From positions 1-13,348 of the forward strand of contig JBJXFI010000225.1 of assembly GCA_046154695.1 (NCBI GenBank): DNA of 13,348 nt, read 5' to 3'. The notes beneath the pieces were generated by a model, which saw nothing but the letters and a program-made list of their open reading frames with translations, had not been told where the DNA came from and made no database searches. The stretch comes from DALYLB01 sp046154695. Lineage in GTDB: Bacteria; Acidobacteriota; Blastocatellia; RBC074. Shown piece after piece: positions 1 to 13,310 of this stretch (positions are counted from its first letter, which is position 1; the number at the start of each line of letters is the position of its first letter). The translations under genes were made by a program, and so were the position numbers.

Positions 1-2332
<2,332 letters not shown>

Positions 2333-2397
2333 ACATTTCTCCTCGTTAGGTTTGGGTTGATGGTTGAGCTTGTAAAGCGAGTCAGCATTGTTCAAGA

Positions 2398-2411
2398 ATA
2401 AATACGTTTAT
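2398..2411. promoter_or_regulatory. Imperfect palindrome in the GH127-receptor gap
   Basis: The 111-bp gap between the GH127 stop and the receptor start (2333-2443) contains ataaa/tttat arms around a 4-nt centre. Just downstream on the minus strand lies a weak promoter-like pair (TTGAAC at 2390-2395 with a poor -10, TACAAG at 2369-2374, spaced 15). The receptor could have its own regulated promoter here or be read through from lacI. The palindrome only partly resembles the AACCGGTT core near lacI, so it is not confidently an operator for the same protein. Confidence 0.25.
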
Positions 2412-2443
2412 GGATCAGCCTGACCACGCGGCCTGTGCTGGCT

Positions 2444-4489
<2,046 letters not shown>

Positions 4490-4498
4490 GATGAGTTG

Positions 4499-4505
4499 CC
4501 TCCCC
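4499..4505 (-). promoter_or_regulatory. Ribosome binding site that decides the GH127 start
   Basis: GGGGAGG on the minus strand lies 9 nt before the ATG at 4489 and inside the longer alternative ORF. It supports the shorter start. The upstream ATG at 4516 is preceded by no purine-rich Shine-Dalgarno. Confidence 0.7.
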
Positions 4506-4520
4506 AATCGGGTCATTCAA

Positions 4521-4548
4521 CATGCGCCCACACCCGCATGCGCGCATG
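4521..4548. repeat. Short inverted repeat between the GH2 and GH127 genes
   Basis: catgcgc (4521-4527) and gcgcatg (4542-4548) pair as a 7-bp stem with a 14-nt loop, in and just beyond the GH2 stop codon region. There is no T-run, so it is not a standard intrinsic terminator. It could tune mRNA processing between the two cistrons or be a chance GC-rich pairing. Confidence 0.3.
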
Positions 4549-4551
4549 GCT

Positions 4552-6483
<1,932 letters not shown>

Positions 6484-6516
6484 ATCGGCACCTCAAGCGA
6501 AAGGGCGCGCGGCGCG

Positions 6517-7542
6517 TCACCGCTTCTTCCTCGCGGATGACGCCGCCACGGCGCCGGTGGATTCACGCACGACCAGCCGGGGCGAAATCCTGTATTCCCG
6601 CCCGGCCCGGTCAGGGGTCTTGATTGTTTGCAGCAGCGCCCCGATCGCCGCGCGCCCGATCTCTTCGCGCGGCAGCGCCAGCGTCGTCAGCGGCGGATCG
6701 GTCAGCGCGGAAAACAGGATGTCGTCAAAGCCGACGACCGAGATGTCGCCGGGAACGCGCAGCCCGGCCTTGCGAAGTTCGCGAATCGCCCCTATCGCCA
6801 TCAGGTCGTTCGCCGCGATGATCGCGGTCGGCAGCGGATGCCTGCGCAGCATTTCGATGACCGCCTGCCGCCCGCCCGTCGCCTTGAAATCGCCCTCGAA
6901 GATCAGCGGCTCCGTATGCAGCGAAGACGCGTACTTCTTCATCGTCTTTGTGAAGGCGAGATGGCGGCGCTGCGCCGATTTCAGCCGCAGCGGCCCGCTG
7001 ATGTACTCGATCCGCCGATGGCCGAGTTCCAGCAAATGCTCCACCCCCGCGCGTATCCCCTTCTCGTAATTGATCACGATATTGCTGACATAGGGCCCGA
7101 CCTCGCCGACATCGAGAAACACGACGGCGACTTCGCGCGCCGCCAGTCGCGCCGCCAGCGAGGCATCCATCTCCGACGTCATCACCGCCACCCCGCTGAC
7201 GCGCTGCTCCAGCATCCGCTGCACGCTCGACACCGCGCGCTCCGGATCATAGTTCGTGTTCGTCATCGTGATTTCATAGCCCTGCTCGATGGCGCATTCC
7301 TGAATGCTCTTGACCAGTTCAGGAAAAAAGGGATTGGAAATGTCGGACAAAATCAATCCGAACGTATGATTCTGCCGCGTCGCCAGGCTGCGCGCATGCG
7401 CGTTGGGCGTATACCCGGTGCGCTCGATCACTTCGCGCACCTTCTCCTTCACCTCGTCGCTGACGTACCGCGTGCCGTTGATGACATGCGATACCGTCGC
7501 CGTCGAGACGTCCGCCAGCCTGGCGATGTCGCGAATTTTCAT
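6517..7542 (-). CDS. LacI/GalR-family transcriptional regulator
   Basis: This 341-residue protein opens with a classical LacI helix-turn-helix (residues 2-24: IRDIARLADVSTATVSHVIN). The hinge helix (YTPNAHARSLAT, minor-groove lever Leu53) follows, then a periplasmic-binding-protein-like sensor domain starting GLILSDISNPFFPELV and containing AAND and VPGDISVVGFDD. Members usually repress and let go of DNA on binding a sugar. It is first in the GH2-GH127-receptor operon, so it is probably a local, autoregulating repressor of glycan use. Two AAYCGGTT-like cores in its own promoter region support this. No strong Shine-Dalgarno precedes the ATG, but the start is fixed by the HTH beginning at residue 2. 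The effector is unknown; an arabinose or galactose derivative is the natural guess. Confidence 0.95.
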   Translation of the reverse strand: MKIRDIARLADVSTATVSHVINGTRYVSDEVKEKVREVIERTGYTPNAHARSLATRQNHTFGLILSDISNPFFPELVKSIQECAIEQGYEITMTNTNYDPERAVSSVQRMLEQRVSGVAVMTSEMDASLAARLAAREVAVVFLDVGEVGPYVSNIVINYEKGIRAGVEHLLELGHRRIEYISGPLRLKSAQRRHLAFTKTMKKYASSLHTEPLIFEGDFKATGGRQAVIEMLRRHPLPTAIIAANDLMAIGAIRELRKAGLRVPGDISVVGFDDILFSALTDPPLTTLALPREEIGRAAIGALLQTIKTPDRAGREYRISPRLVVRESTGAVAASSARKKR

Positions 7543-7614
7543 GGGTAAAACACCGAAATAGAGATCCCGCGAACGGCGCCTCTAAACCAAAACACGCAAC
7601 ACTGAGACGGCTTC

Positions 7615-7668
7615 ACCACGGAGGACACGGGGAAAAGAATGTTTTCGCTTCCCCGTGTCCTCCGTGGT
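7615..7668. repeat. Perfect 20-bp inverted repeat, dispersed-palindrome type
   Basis: Arm 7615-7634 (accacggaggacacggggaa) is the exact reverse complement of 7649-7668, with a 14-nt loop. An alternative inner stem GAAAA/TTTTC also exists. The wording resembles the CCACGGAG..CACGG intergenic repeats seen in many copies in large soil-bacterial genomes. It lies in the predicted leader of lacI mRNA, about 72 nt before the start codon, where a stem this strong could affect processing, stability or translation. Confidence 0.85.
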
Positions 7669-7779
7669 TCATCTCTTGTGTCCGAATGTTTTTGGGCCTG
7701 ATTCAGGCGCCGCTCCCCCAGATGCCAGCCTGCCCGGCTGTTTCATTTGTCGTTCTCATCCCCATTCCCGGGCAAGGTA

Positions 7780-7800
7780 AATCGGTTGCGTAACCGGTTA
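7780..7800. promoter_or_regulatory. Two LacI-type operator cores
   Basis: taaccggtta (7791-7800) is a perfect palindrome with the central CG usual for LacI-family sites. aatcggtt (7780-7787) is a one-mismatch copy of its core, with centres 12 bp apart. They lie just downstream of the predicted transcription start near 7804, where a bound repressor would block the promoter. The natural ligand is the LacI protein encoded 240 bp downstream. Assignment is by position and symmetry only. Confidence 0.55.
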
Positions 7801-7810
7801 ACTGCGCGTG

Positions 7811-7839
7811 GTTGTAGCACGGCCGGAAAGGGGTGTCAA
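7811..7839 (-). promoter_or_regulatory. Sigma70-type promoter of the lacI-GH2-GH127 operon
   Basis: On the minus strand TTGACA (7834-7839, perfect -35) is separated by 17 bp from TACAAC (7811-7816, -10). Transcription would start near 7804 and run toward lacI. The operator-like cores lie immediately downstream. The AT-poor context and long leader are odd, but the box match and spacing are good. Confidence 0.65.
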
Positions 7840-7951
7840 TGATCGGCGACAAAAATGCGGGGCGGGCGATGGCTGCTTGCCAGGCAAAAAAATTCGGCCG
7901 CGTTGCGGCGGGGCTATATCCATGAATCCCGCTTCCTGTTTCTTTCATCGC

Positions 7952-7986
7952 GCCGCCCGGGGCTCCGCTTCGCCGCTCCGGGCGGC
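7952..7986. repeat. GC-rich stem-loop downstream of the FGE gene
   Basis: gccgcccgg (7952-7960) pairs with ccgggcggc (7978-7986) around a 17-nt loop, about 90 nt past the FGE stop codon. There is no T-run on either side, so it is not a canonical intrinsic terminator. It may be a REP-like element that protects the 3' end of the operon mRNA. Confidence 0.45.
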
Positions 7987-8076
7987 TATCGCACGCCCTT
8001 CGCCTGCTCCGCTGCGACCCGGTCGCCTTCCTTCTCCGTATGATAAAACCAGGAAAGGGTAAGAGGGTAAAAGCGC

Positions 8077-10191
8077 TCAAGCGATACGGCCAGCCCTCAC
8101 GAGGCGGAGGCCGACGTAGTCGTTGCGGGCGCCGGGGTCGGCGTTGAAGCGGTCCGCCGACCGGCAGTCGACGGCGTAGTAGTGCCAACCGCCGCCGCGA
8201 ATGACGCGGTACGAGCCCGCACCGGGCCCCTGTGGATCTACAATAACGCCTCTTTCGTGACACTCACGATAGTAATTCTCGCCATACTTGTCCGAGCACC
8301 ACTCCCATACATTGCCGTGCATATCGAAAAGGCCGAATGAGTTCGCCACGCCGAGACTGCCAGCGGGAACCGTTTGTGCCCGGAATTCACCCTTCTTCGC
8401 CTTTGAATAGGGAAAATCCCCATTATAATTGACGATCTCGGGCGCAATCGTTTCACCGAACGCGAATGGCGTCGTCGTTCCGGCGCGACAGGCATATTCC
8501 CATTCCGCCTCGGTCGGAAGGCGATACGCACGACCGGTATTTCTGGAAAGACGAGCGCAAAACTCCACTGCATCGAGCCATGAAACCGTCTCCACCGGTC
8601 GATCATCCCCCTTGAATTTTGAGGGATCGGGATCGAGTTCAATCTCTACTTTCTCCCAGCCGGCGACGATCTCCCATTGCTCCTGTGTGACGGGGAATCT
8701 GCCCATGGAGAAGGGCGAGACGGCCACTTCATGGCGCGGCCTTTCATCGTCAGCACCTTCGCTATCCGCCGACCCCATATTAAATGCGCCGCCGGGGATC
8801 TCGACCAATTCCAAAACGACGCCGGGCACAAGCTCCTCGATGAGACGGCCTGCCTTCGATTGTCGCCGCTCTGTAACCTCGCCTGCTTCGTCCAGAGTGA
8901 TCGTTTCATACGGAAACGATCTGATCGCCCGATCAATCCCTTCGCGCACAGTCACGGGCGCCTCGGCGCGCGGCAGATAAAGCAACGCCGCATTCTCTTC
9001 CGCCGACAGTTCCCGCATTGGCTGCTCCGAGCCCAACATGGGAGCCAGCTTTTTGAAAAGCTTCCGCGCCCTCGCTGTTCTTTTTTCCCGGTTCCTTGTT
9101 TGTAATTTCTTCCGCTGCCGGCGTTCTTCCCGTTGACTCTCCTCGTCCGCCTTCTCCTTCTCCTGCTTCGTCTTCAGCCGGCTGTAGTCGAGGTAATCCA
9201 GGATTGCCCGGATCTCTTCAACCCCGGATTTCTCATATGCATGGAAAAAACCGGCCAGCGTAACATTGCGATGGATCAGTTCCTCGACCACGCGCAGGAC
9301 GAGCGCGGGGCGGGAATGACTCTCTCGCTCGAACGCGTCCCACCACGCGCGGATCTGGTCCGTCGCCTCCTCAGACTCCACTCTGCTTTTTACTTCCATC
9401 AGCCGGGTTCGAATCTGATCCTCAGTCCAGCCGCGAACGCGCGTGATCGCCTGCGCGGGTTTCAGCCACCAGCCGGAGCCGTCGGTTGACAGGCCTGATC
9501 GGGGCGGGCTTTCGTTCGGTTCTTTCCCTCGCCGCTTCCAACGCATGTAATCGAGATAATGGAGATTTGCCTGAATGTTTTCCGTATTGGAATACACGTA
9601 TGCCTCGAAAAATTCAGGGACGGTCGCGCTGCGATTCGCCAATTCCTCGACCAGCCGCAGAATGAGCGCTTTGCGATGATCATTTTCCTGCTCGAAGGCA
9701 TCCCACCACTTACGGGCTTGTTCAGAGGCGCTTTCCAAATCGAGTGTTGCTCGCACCTCCTCCAGTCGATTCAGGATCTGCGCTTCGGACCAATCGGAGG
9801 TGTTCGAGATGCCGGGAGCGAGGCCGCCGGTCTGGGCGCTGCGAACTTGCAGGATCGCCTGCACCAGGGCCGATGGATCGAATTGCTCGGGCAGCGACTC
9901 ATAGATCTCTTCGAGATCGACGCCAATCTGTGACAGGGGCTCGGCCAGCGTCAGTTCCTGAGCCGGGACGGCTCGGACCAATGCGCGGAGCGACCGCCAC
10001 CAGTTCGCGGCCGCTTCATTTTCCGACCGCTGGCGGCGCTCGGCATCGCGCAGAAAGATTTCGCGATCTTCGTCCGCGCTGCAATCGAGGGAAAAGACAT
10101 CGAGGAATCTCCTGCCCTCCTCGCTCTCGAAGAAGGCATCGATCGCCCGGAGCCGCTCTTCGTCCGTCCATCGTTCCGGCGCCGAATTCAT
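8077..10191 (-). CDS. Tandem-repeat helical protein with C-terminal FGE-sulfatase (C-type-lectin-fold) domain
   Basis: This 704-residue protein has no signal peptide and is probably cytoplasmic. Residues 1-130 are helical and unrecognised. Residues 133-219 and 254-340 are two gapless copies of an 87-aa helical domain, about half identical. Residues ~340-383 are highly charged and coiled-coil-like. A lead-in FPYETITLDEAGEV precedes the FGE-sulfatase domain at ~455-698 (LVEIPGGAFNMGS, FPVTQEQW, YRLPTEAEWEYACRAG, DMHGNVWEWC, RVIRGGGW, GLRLV). True formylglycine-generating enzymes use two cysteines after RGGSW. Here the first position is Tyr671 and only Cys676 remains, so it is probably a binding module, not an oxidase. 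The start at 10191 overlaps the TIR-STAND stop as TGATG, with GGGAGG 7 nt upstream, which implies translational coupling. An upstream in-frame extension to 10770 lies inside the neighbour and is rejected. A role as sensor or adaptor for the TIR-STAND protein is inferred. Confidence 0.85.
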   Translation of the reverse strand: MNSAPERWTDEERLRAIDAFFESEEGRRFLDVFSLDCSADEDREIFLRDAERRQRSENEAAANWWRSLRALVRAVPAQELTLAEPLSQIGVDLEEIYESLPEQFDPSALVQAILQVRSAQTGGLAPGISNTSDWSEAQILNRLEEVRATLDLESASEQARKWWDAFEQENDHRKALILRLVEELANRSATVPEFFEAYVYSNTENIQANLHYLDYMRWKRRGKEPNESPPRSGLSTDGSGWWLKPAQAITRVRGWTEDQIRTRLMEVKSRVESEEATDQIRAWWDAFERESHSRPALVLRVVEELIHRNVTLAGFFHAYEKSGVEEIRAILDYLDYSRLKTKQEKEKADEESQREERRQRKKLQTRNREKRTARARKLFKKLAPMLGSEQPMRELSAEENAALLYLPRAEAPVTVREGIDRAIRSFPYETITLDEAGEVTERRQSKAGRLIEELVPGVVLELVEIPGGAFNMGSADSEGADDERPRHEVAVSPFSMGRFPVTQEQWEIVAGWEKVEIELDPDPSKFKGDDRPVETVSWLDAVEFCARLSRNTGRAYRLPTEAEWEYACRAGTTTPFAFGETIAPEIVNYNGDFPYSKAKKGEFRAQTVPAGSLGVANSFGLFDMHGNVWEWCSDKYGENYYRECHERGVIVDPQGPGAGSYRVIRGGGWHYYAVDCRSADRFNADPGARNDYVGLRLVRAGRIA
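9172..9795 (-). repeat. Intragenic duplication: two 87-residue helical domains
   Basis: Copy 1 occupies 9535-9795 (residues 133-219) and copy 2 9172-9432 (residues 254-340), offset by exactly 121 residues without gaps. By hand alignment about 45 of 87 positions are identical. Shared landmarks are W-x-E-x-Q-I, WWDAFE, VEEL, FF-x-AY and YLDY-x-R. The DNA copies have diverged, so the duplication is old and both copies seem maintained. I do not recognise the domain. Confidence 0.85.
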
Positions 10192-13184
10192 CACACTCCC
10201 TCCCGCCGCTTTTGCATCCAGTCTCGCAATCGTATTTCGTGCCTCAGCGCGTCCCGGCCGGGTTCCTTTTGCCTCCCCGGGGGTTCGTGAAACTTCGTTG
10301 ACAGAAACTCCTCGGCGCGCCGCACAACGGAGCCGTAATGAAACGGCGGCGTCTCGCCGAGCGCGACCTTCAGCGCCCGTCGCGCGAGCGTGCGGGCCTC
10401 TTCCCTGTTGTCTCTCTCCAGCTCCACCATGGCCATGGCCAGATGCGCCTCGGAGGCCGGAATCTGAAACCGATCGTCCGGATCCGATTTGCAGTATTGT
10501 TTGTAGATGAGGTCGGCGTTCGCAAGCTGTCGCTGTTTCTCGCGGATGCGCGCCATGTTTTGGGCCTCGCGCAGGTGAAATTCGATCCGGCCCGCCAGGG
10601 CGAACATCGGCACGAGGTTGTAGCACCAGCCCGTCCCATGCCGGTTCGCAAAATCGAGATAGGGCTCGGCCTCGGCGCCCTTGCCCAATCGCACCCGGGC
10701 CAGACCGAGCGTCACGGCCTCCCACAATGCCTGCGCCATCGAACTGTGCGCTTTTTCCCGAAGATCCCATGCCTGCCGGGCGAGCGCGGCGGCGGTCTCA
10801 TATTTCTCAAGATAGAACCAGGATTCGGCCACGGTCTGCAGCGTCCAGCGATCGGTCTCTTTCGGAAGGCTCTCCAACAACTCCGCGGCGTGTTCGCTCT
10901 GACGAATCGAGAGCAGCAGCGCCAGCCAGAAGGGAGCCGATTCCTTGTAACGAGGCCCTGCCTTTTCCAATATCTCCAGTTGATGCATTTCCGCCTGGAG
11001 CAAAGTACCGCCATAAAGCGCCTGCCAGTCGTGGCTGTGACGGCAATCCTCGACCGATTGCAGGTCGCCGCAAAGGCGATACGCGATCTCCGCCCGGCGG
11101 ATGGCGGCTGACGATTCCTCCCACCGGCCGCGCGTCATCAGCTCATTCGCGGTTCGACGTAAAACCCAGGCCTGATCCTTGCGCAGCCGCAAAGCGGGAA
11201 GGGATTGCCGCCAGGGGCGGCCATCCGCCGCGCCCTCGGGATAGAACTTCGCCAGAATGCCGAGCGCCGCCTGCTGGCCGGCCGGAATGTCGTCAAATTC
11301 ATCCAGCACGTTTGAAAGCGATTGGAACCGTTCCTCCAGGTTCGACTGATTGAGAAATCGCATCATCAGATCGCGGGAATCCTGCCCCGATTGCAGATGC
11401 CGCACCAATTCCAGGTCGGGCCGGCCGCCGGCCTCATATTGTTTCAGAATGTGCTGAATCACCTGGCCCCGAATGACGGGATGAACATCGACCAGCCCGC
11501 GCGAGTAATCGACGCCGATAAGGCGCCGCCTTGCCAGGTAGTTTAACACTTCGACCAGCATACCTTCCGAGCGGAATCGCCCGGGCCGGGGTTGTTCCGT
11601 TTCATCGTGGTCAATCAGGCTCTTCAGCAAGGTAGTCACGCCCGAGGCCTCCGACCGGCGAACGATGTAACAGATCGTCAGCCATGCGTCGCGGCGATCG
11701 CTCATCAGGTCTCGCAGCGCGAAATCGAGCCAGCGATGGCGGCGCCCCGTGACGGAGGCGGTTTCGAGGCAGGCCTGTCGTTCCGATTCCTCGAAATCGT
11801 TGAACCAGTCAGTGAAACTGAGAGATTGCTCCCGGACCGCCGCCGCGACAACTGAAATGACCTGCGGATGATTTCTTACGCTGTCAAAAAATTGCCGCTG
11901 CAGCGGCGAGCCGTCCGTATCTCCCGAGAGATTCCATACCCGCTCGGCGTCTTCCGATAACATGGGATGAAACGGGTATTCAAGCACGCCCGGCATTGGC
12001 TGATCGCCGGCCCGCAGATTTTCAGGAAAGATGCGGGTCGTGATCAGCACGCGGTTTCCGGTTCCTGCCAGGCTCCGCAGAAAATCGGCGAAGGCGAGGC
12101 TGCGAATATATTTTTCCTCGATCGGAACCTCGTTCGCCTCATTGCGTCGATCCTGCTCCTCGCTGTCCACCAGATGGCGCTCCGGATCGACGAACGCGCC
12201 CATCTCGCGCTCCAGCCCGTCAAGCACGAGCAGCCAGCGCTCATGACGCAGGCGGTCGAGCACTGCGCGCTGCAACTTCTTCTGTGCGATGAAGGGATCT
12301 CTCTCAACGATGGTCACCCCGCCCAGTTCATCCGCCAGATCCCGCAAAAACTGAATCGAGTCGAAATTGCGGGCATAAAACGAGCACCAGTATTGCCTGA
12401 TCCCTCGCTCATCCAGCGCCTGCCGCGTCGTTTTGTGATTGAGCCAATGCCAGACCAGCGCGCTCTTGCCCGTCCCGCCCAGGTCGCTGATGCAAAGCAT
12501 TCCCGTATTATCCGCCCGCAGCCACTCAGTCAGATCATGGAGCTCTTTCTCGCGTCCAACGAATTTGTCTCCCAGCAGATAGGGATTGGCGGCCTTGATC
12601 TCCCTCACCGCGCGGCGGGTGAGTTCCTCACCGAATCCCTCCATGTCGAGGATGCGCGGTTTCGGCTGGGAAGGAGGCGCCTCTGTGAAAGGCATCGATT
12701 CGATGGCGGCCCGAATCCCTTCCGCGACGTTCATGAAGGCTTCATCCTGATTTGGCCACAAGGTCACGGCCCGGGCGTCTTTGGGCAAGACATGCAGTCT
12801 GCCGAAGAGTTCGCCCTTCCAGTCGCAAGGGCGCAGGATGATTGGAATGACGACGGCTTCCCCACGTTCATGCCGCTCGAGGGCGCGCGTCATCTCAATT
12901 TCATGGCAATAATCAGAGGCCAGAAAATCGGGGCTGATCAGCAGAAGGATCACCCGCGCCTGCTCGACCCGGTCATCGATCTCCGCGGCCCACTCCGCCC
13001 CCGGAAGAAGCCGGCGGTCATCCCAGGCATTGATCACCCGCTGACGCTTCAGCGCGCTCAGATGCGTGTTCAACGCGTCGCGAAGCGCCTCGTCCTTGTG
13101 TGAATAGGAGACGAAGACTTGTATCGGCTCATCGATCGGCCGTTCCGCAGCAAGGTTGTCAGGGTCCGAGGAATTCCGCTTCAT
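10191..13184 (-). CDS. TIR - STAND NTPase (NB-ARC/NACHT-like) - TPR protein, putative bacterial NLR-type immune effector
   Basis: This 997-residue, signal-less protein starts with a TIR domain (~20-160: IQVFVSYSHKDE, BB-loop-like WDDRRLLPGAEW, ILLLISPDFLASDYCHEIEM with Glu97 as probable NADase catalytic residue, VIPIILRPCDW). A STAND module follows at ~205-580: FVGREKEL, Walker A DLGGTGKS (Lys240), Walker B LLVLDGLE (Asp322), sensor-like RVLITTR (Arg384) and a winged-helix part ending DVHPVIRG. Residues ~670-965 are helical with TPR-like spacing. Known TIR-STAND proteins sense infection, oligomerise on NTP binding and deplete NAD+. That role is inferred here from architecture. It is the first gene of a two-gene operon; its stop overlaps the FGE gene start. 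No strong Shine-Dalgarno precedes the ATG, but a promoter lies ~45 nt upstream. The first P-loop glycine is Asp234, seen in some bacterial relatives. Confidence 0.92.
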   Translation of the reverse strand: MKRNSSDPDNLAAERPIDEPIQVFVSYSHKDEALRDALNTHLSALKRQRVINAWDDRRLLPGAEWAAEIDDRVEQARVILLLISPDFLASDYCHEIEMTRALERHERGEAVVIPIILRPCDWKGELFGRLHVLPKDARAVTLWPNQDEAFMNVAEGIRAAIESMPFTEAPPSQPKPRILDMEGFGEELTRRAVREIKAANPYLLGDKFVGREKELHDLTEWLRADNTGMLCISDLGGTGKSALVWHWLNHKTTRQALDERGIRQYWCSFYARNFDSIQFLRDLADELGGVTIVERDPFIAQKKLQRAVLDRLRHERWLLVLDGLEREMGAFVDPERHLVDSEEQDRRNEANEVPIEEKYIRSLAFADFLRSLAGTGNRVLITTRIFPENLRAGDQPMPGVLEYPFHPMLSEDAERVWNLSGDTDGSPLQRQFFDSVRNHPQVISVVAAAVREQSLSFTDWFNDFEESERQACLETASVTGRRHRWLDFALRDLMSDRRDAWLTICYIVRRSEASGVTTLLKSLIDHDETEQPRPGRFRSEGMLVEVLNYLARRRLIGVDYSRGLVDVHPVIRGQVIQHILKQYEAGGRPDLELVRHLQSGQDSRDLMMRFLNQSNLEERFQSLSNVLDEFDDIPAGQQAALGILAKFYPEGAADGRPWRQSLPALRLRKDQAWVLRRTANELMTRGRWEESSAAIRRAEIAYRLCGDLQSVEDCRHSHDWQALYGGTLLQAEMHQLEILEKAGPRYKESAPFWLALLLSIRQSEHAAELLESLPKETDRWTLQTVAESWFYLEKYETAAALARQAWDLREKAHSSMAQALWEAVTLGLARVRLGKGAEAEPYLDFANRHGTGWCYNLVPMFALAGRIEFHLREAQNMARIREKQRQLANADLIYKQYCKSDPDDRFQIPASEAHLAMAMVELERDNREEARTLARRALKVALGETPPFHYGSVVRRAEEFLSTKFHEPPGRQKEPGRDALRHEIRLRDWMQKRREGV
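10196..10204 (-). promoter_or_regulatory. Ribosome binding site of the FGE-domain gene
   Basis: GGGAGGGAG on the minus strand lies inside the last codons of the TIR-STAND gene, with its GGGAGG core 7 nt before the ATG at 10191. It supports re-initiation at the TGATG junction and fixes this start over the longer in-frame extension. Confidence 0.75.
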
Positions 13185-13228
13185 AGGTATTCGATGGTTC
13201 CAAATGGACTGTCGGCACAGGCCCGCGC

Positions 13229-13257
13229 ATCATAAGCGACTCTTCGAGAATCCTCAA
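13229..13257 (-). promoter_or_regulatory. Sigma70-type promoter of the TIR-STAND/FGE operon
   Basis: On the minus strand TTGAGG (13252-13257) and TATGAT (13229-13234, five of six matches) are spaced by 17 bp. Transcription would start near 13222, leaving a leader of about 38 nt before the ATG at 13184. No other good promoter was seen between the two genes, which fits one transcript for both. Confidence 0.6.
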
Positions 13258-13310
13258 TTCTTTGATGCGGAAGGAGCGGGGTTGGGTGTGATTAAAAGTG
13301 GGACACAAGA

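Larger units (their letters stand above)
7543..8076. other. Noncoding interval between the TIR/FGE operon and lacI
   Basis: These 534 bp hold no convincing gene. They contain a GC-rich hairpin (7952-7986), the lacI promoter (7811-7839), operator-like cores (7780-7800) and a long perfect inverted repeat (7615-7668), each listed separately. The predicted lacI transcript would carry a leader of about 260 nt. An 18-codon frame at 7703-7759 on the minus strand is open but has no usable Shine-Dalgarno or recognisable product. Confidence 0.7.

Noticed and set aside
7703..7759. 18-codon minus-strand frame in the lacI leader, considered as a leader peptide
   Set aside because: No usable Shine-Dalgarno, no regulatory codon run and no attenuator-like alternative stems tied to it.
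7543..8076. CRISPR array, tRNA or small RNA gene in the intergenic region
   Set aside because: Repeats are paired palindromes without regular spacers, and no cloverleaf or conserved RNA signature was found.
8077..8829. Annotation as a functional sulfatase-modifying enzyme
   Set aside because: One of the two catalytic cysteines is absent and no sulfatase gene is nearby.
10192..10770. N-terminal extension of the FGE-domain gene by 193 codons
   Set aside because: It overlaps the TPR part of the upstream gene in another frame and has low-complexity composition. The ATG at 10191 has a strong Shine-Dalgarno and a TGATG junction.
11967..13103. 378-codon plus-strand frame
   Set aside because: Antisense to the TIR and Walker motifs of the STAND gene; composition typical of a shadow frame.
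8077..13184. Complete diversity-generating retroelement
   Set aside because: No reverse transcriptase or template repeat is present in the window; only the variable-region-like composition remains, reported as a hypothesis.
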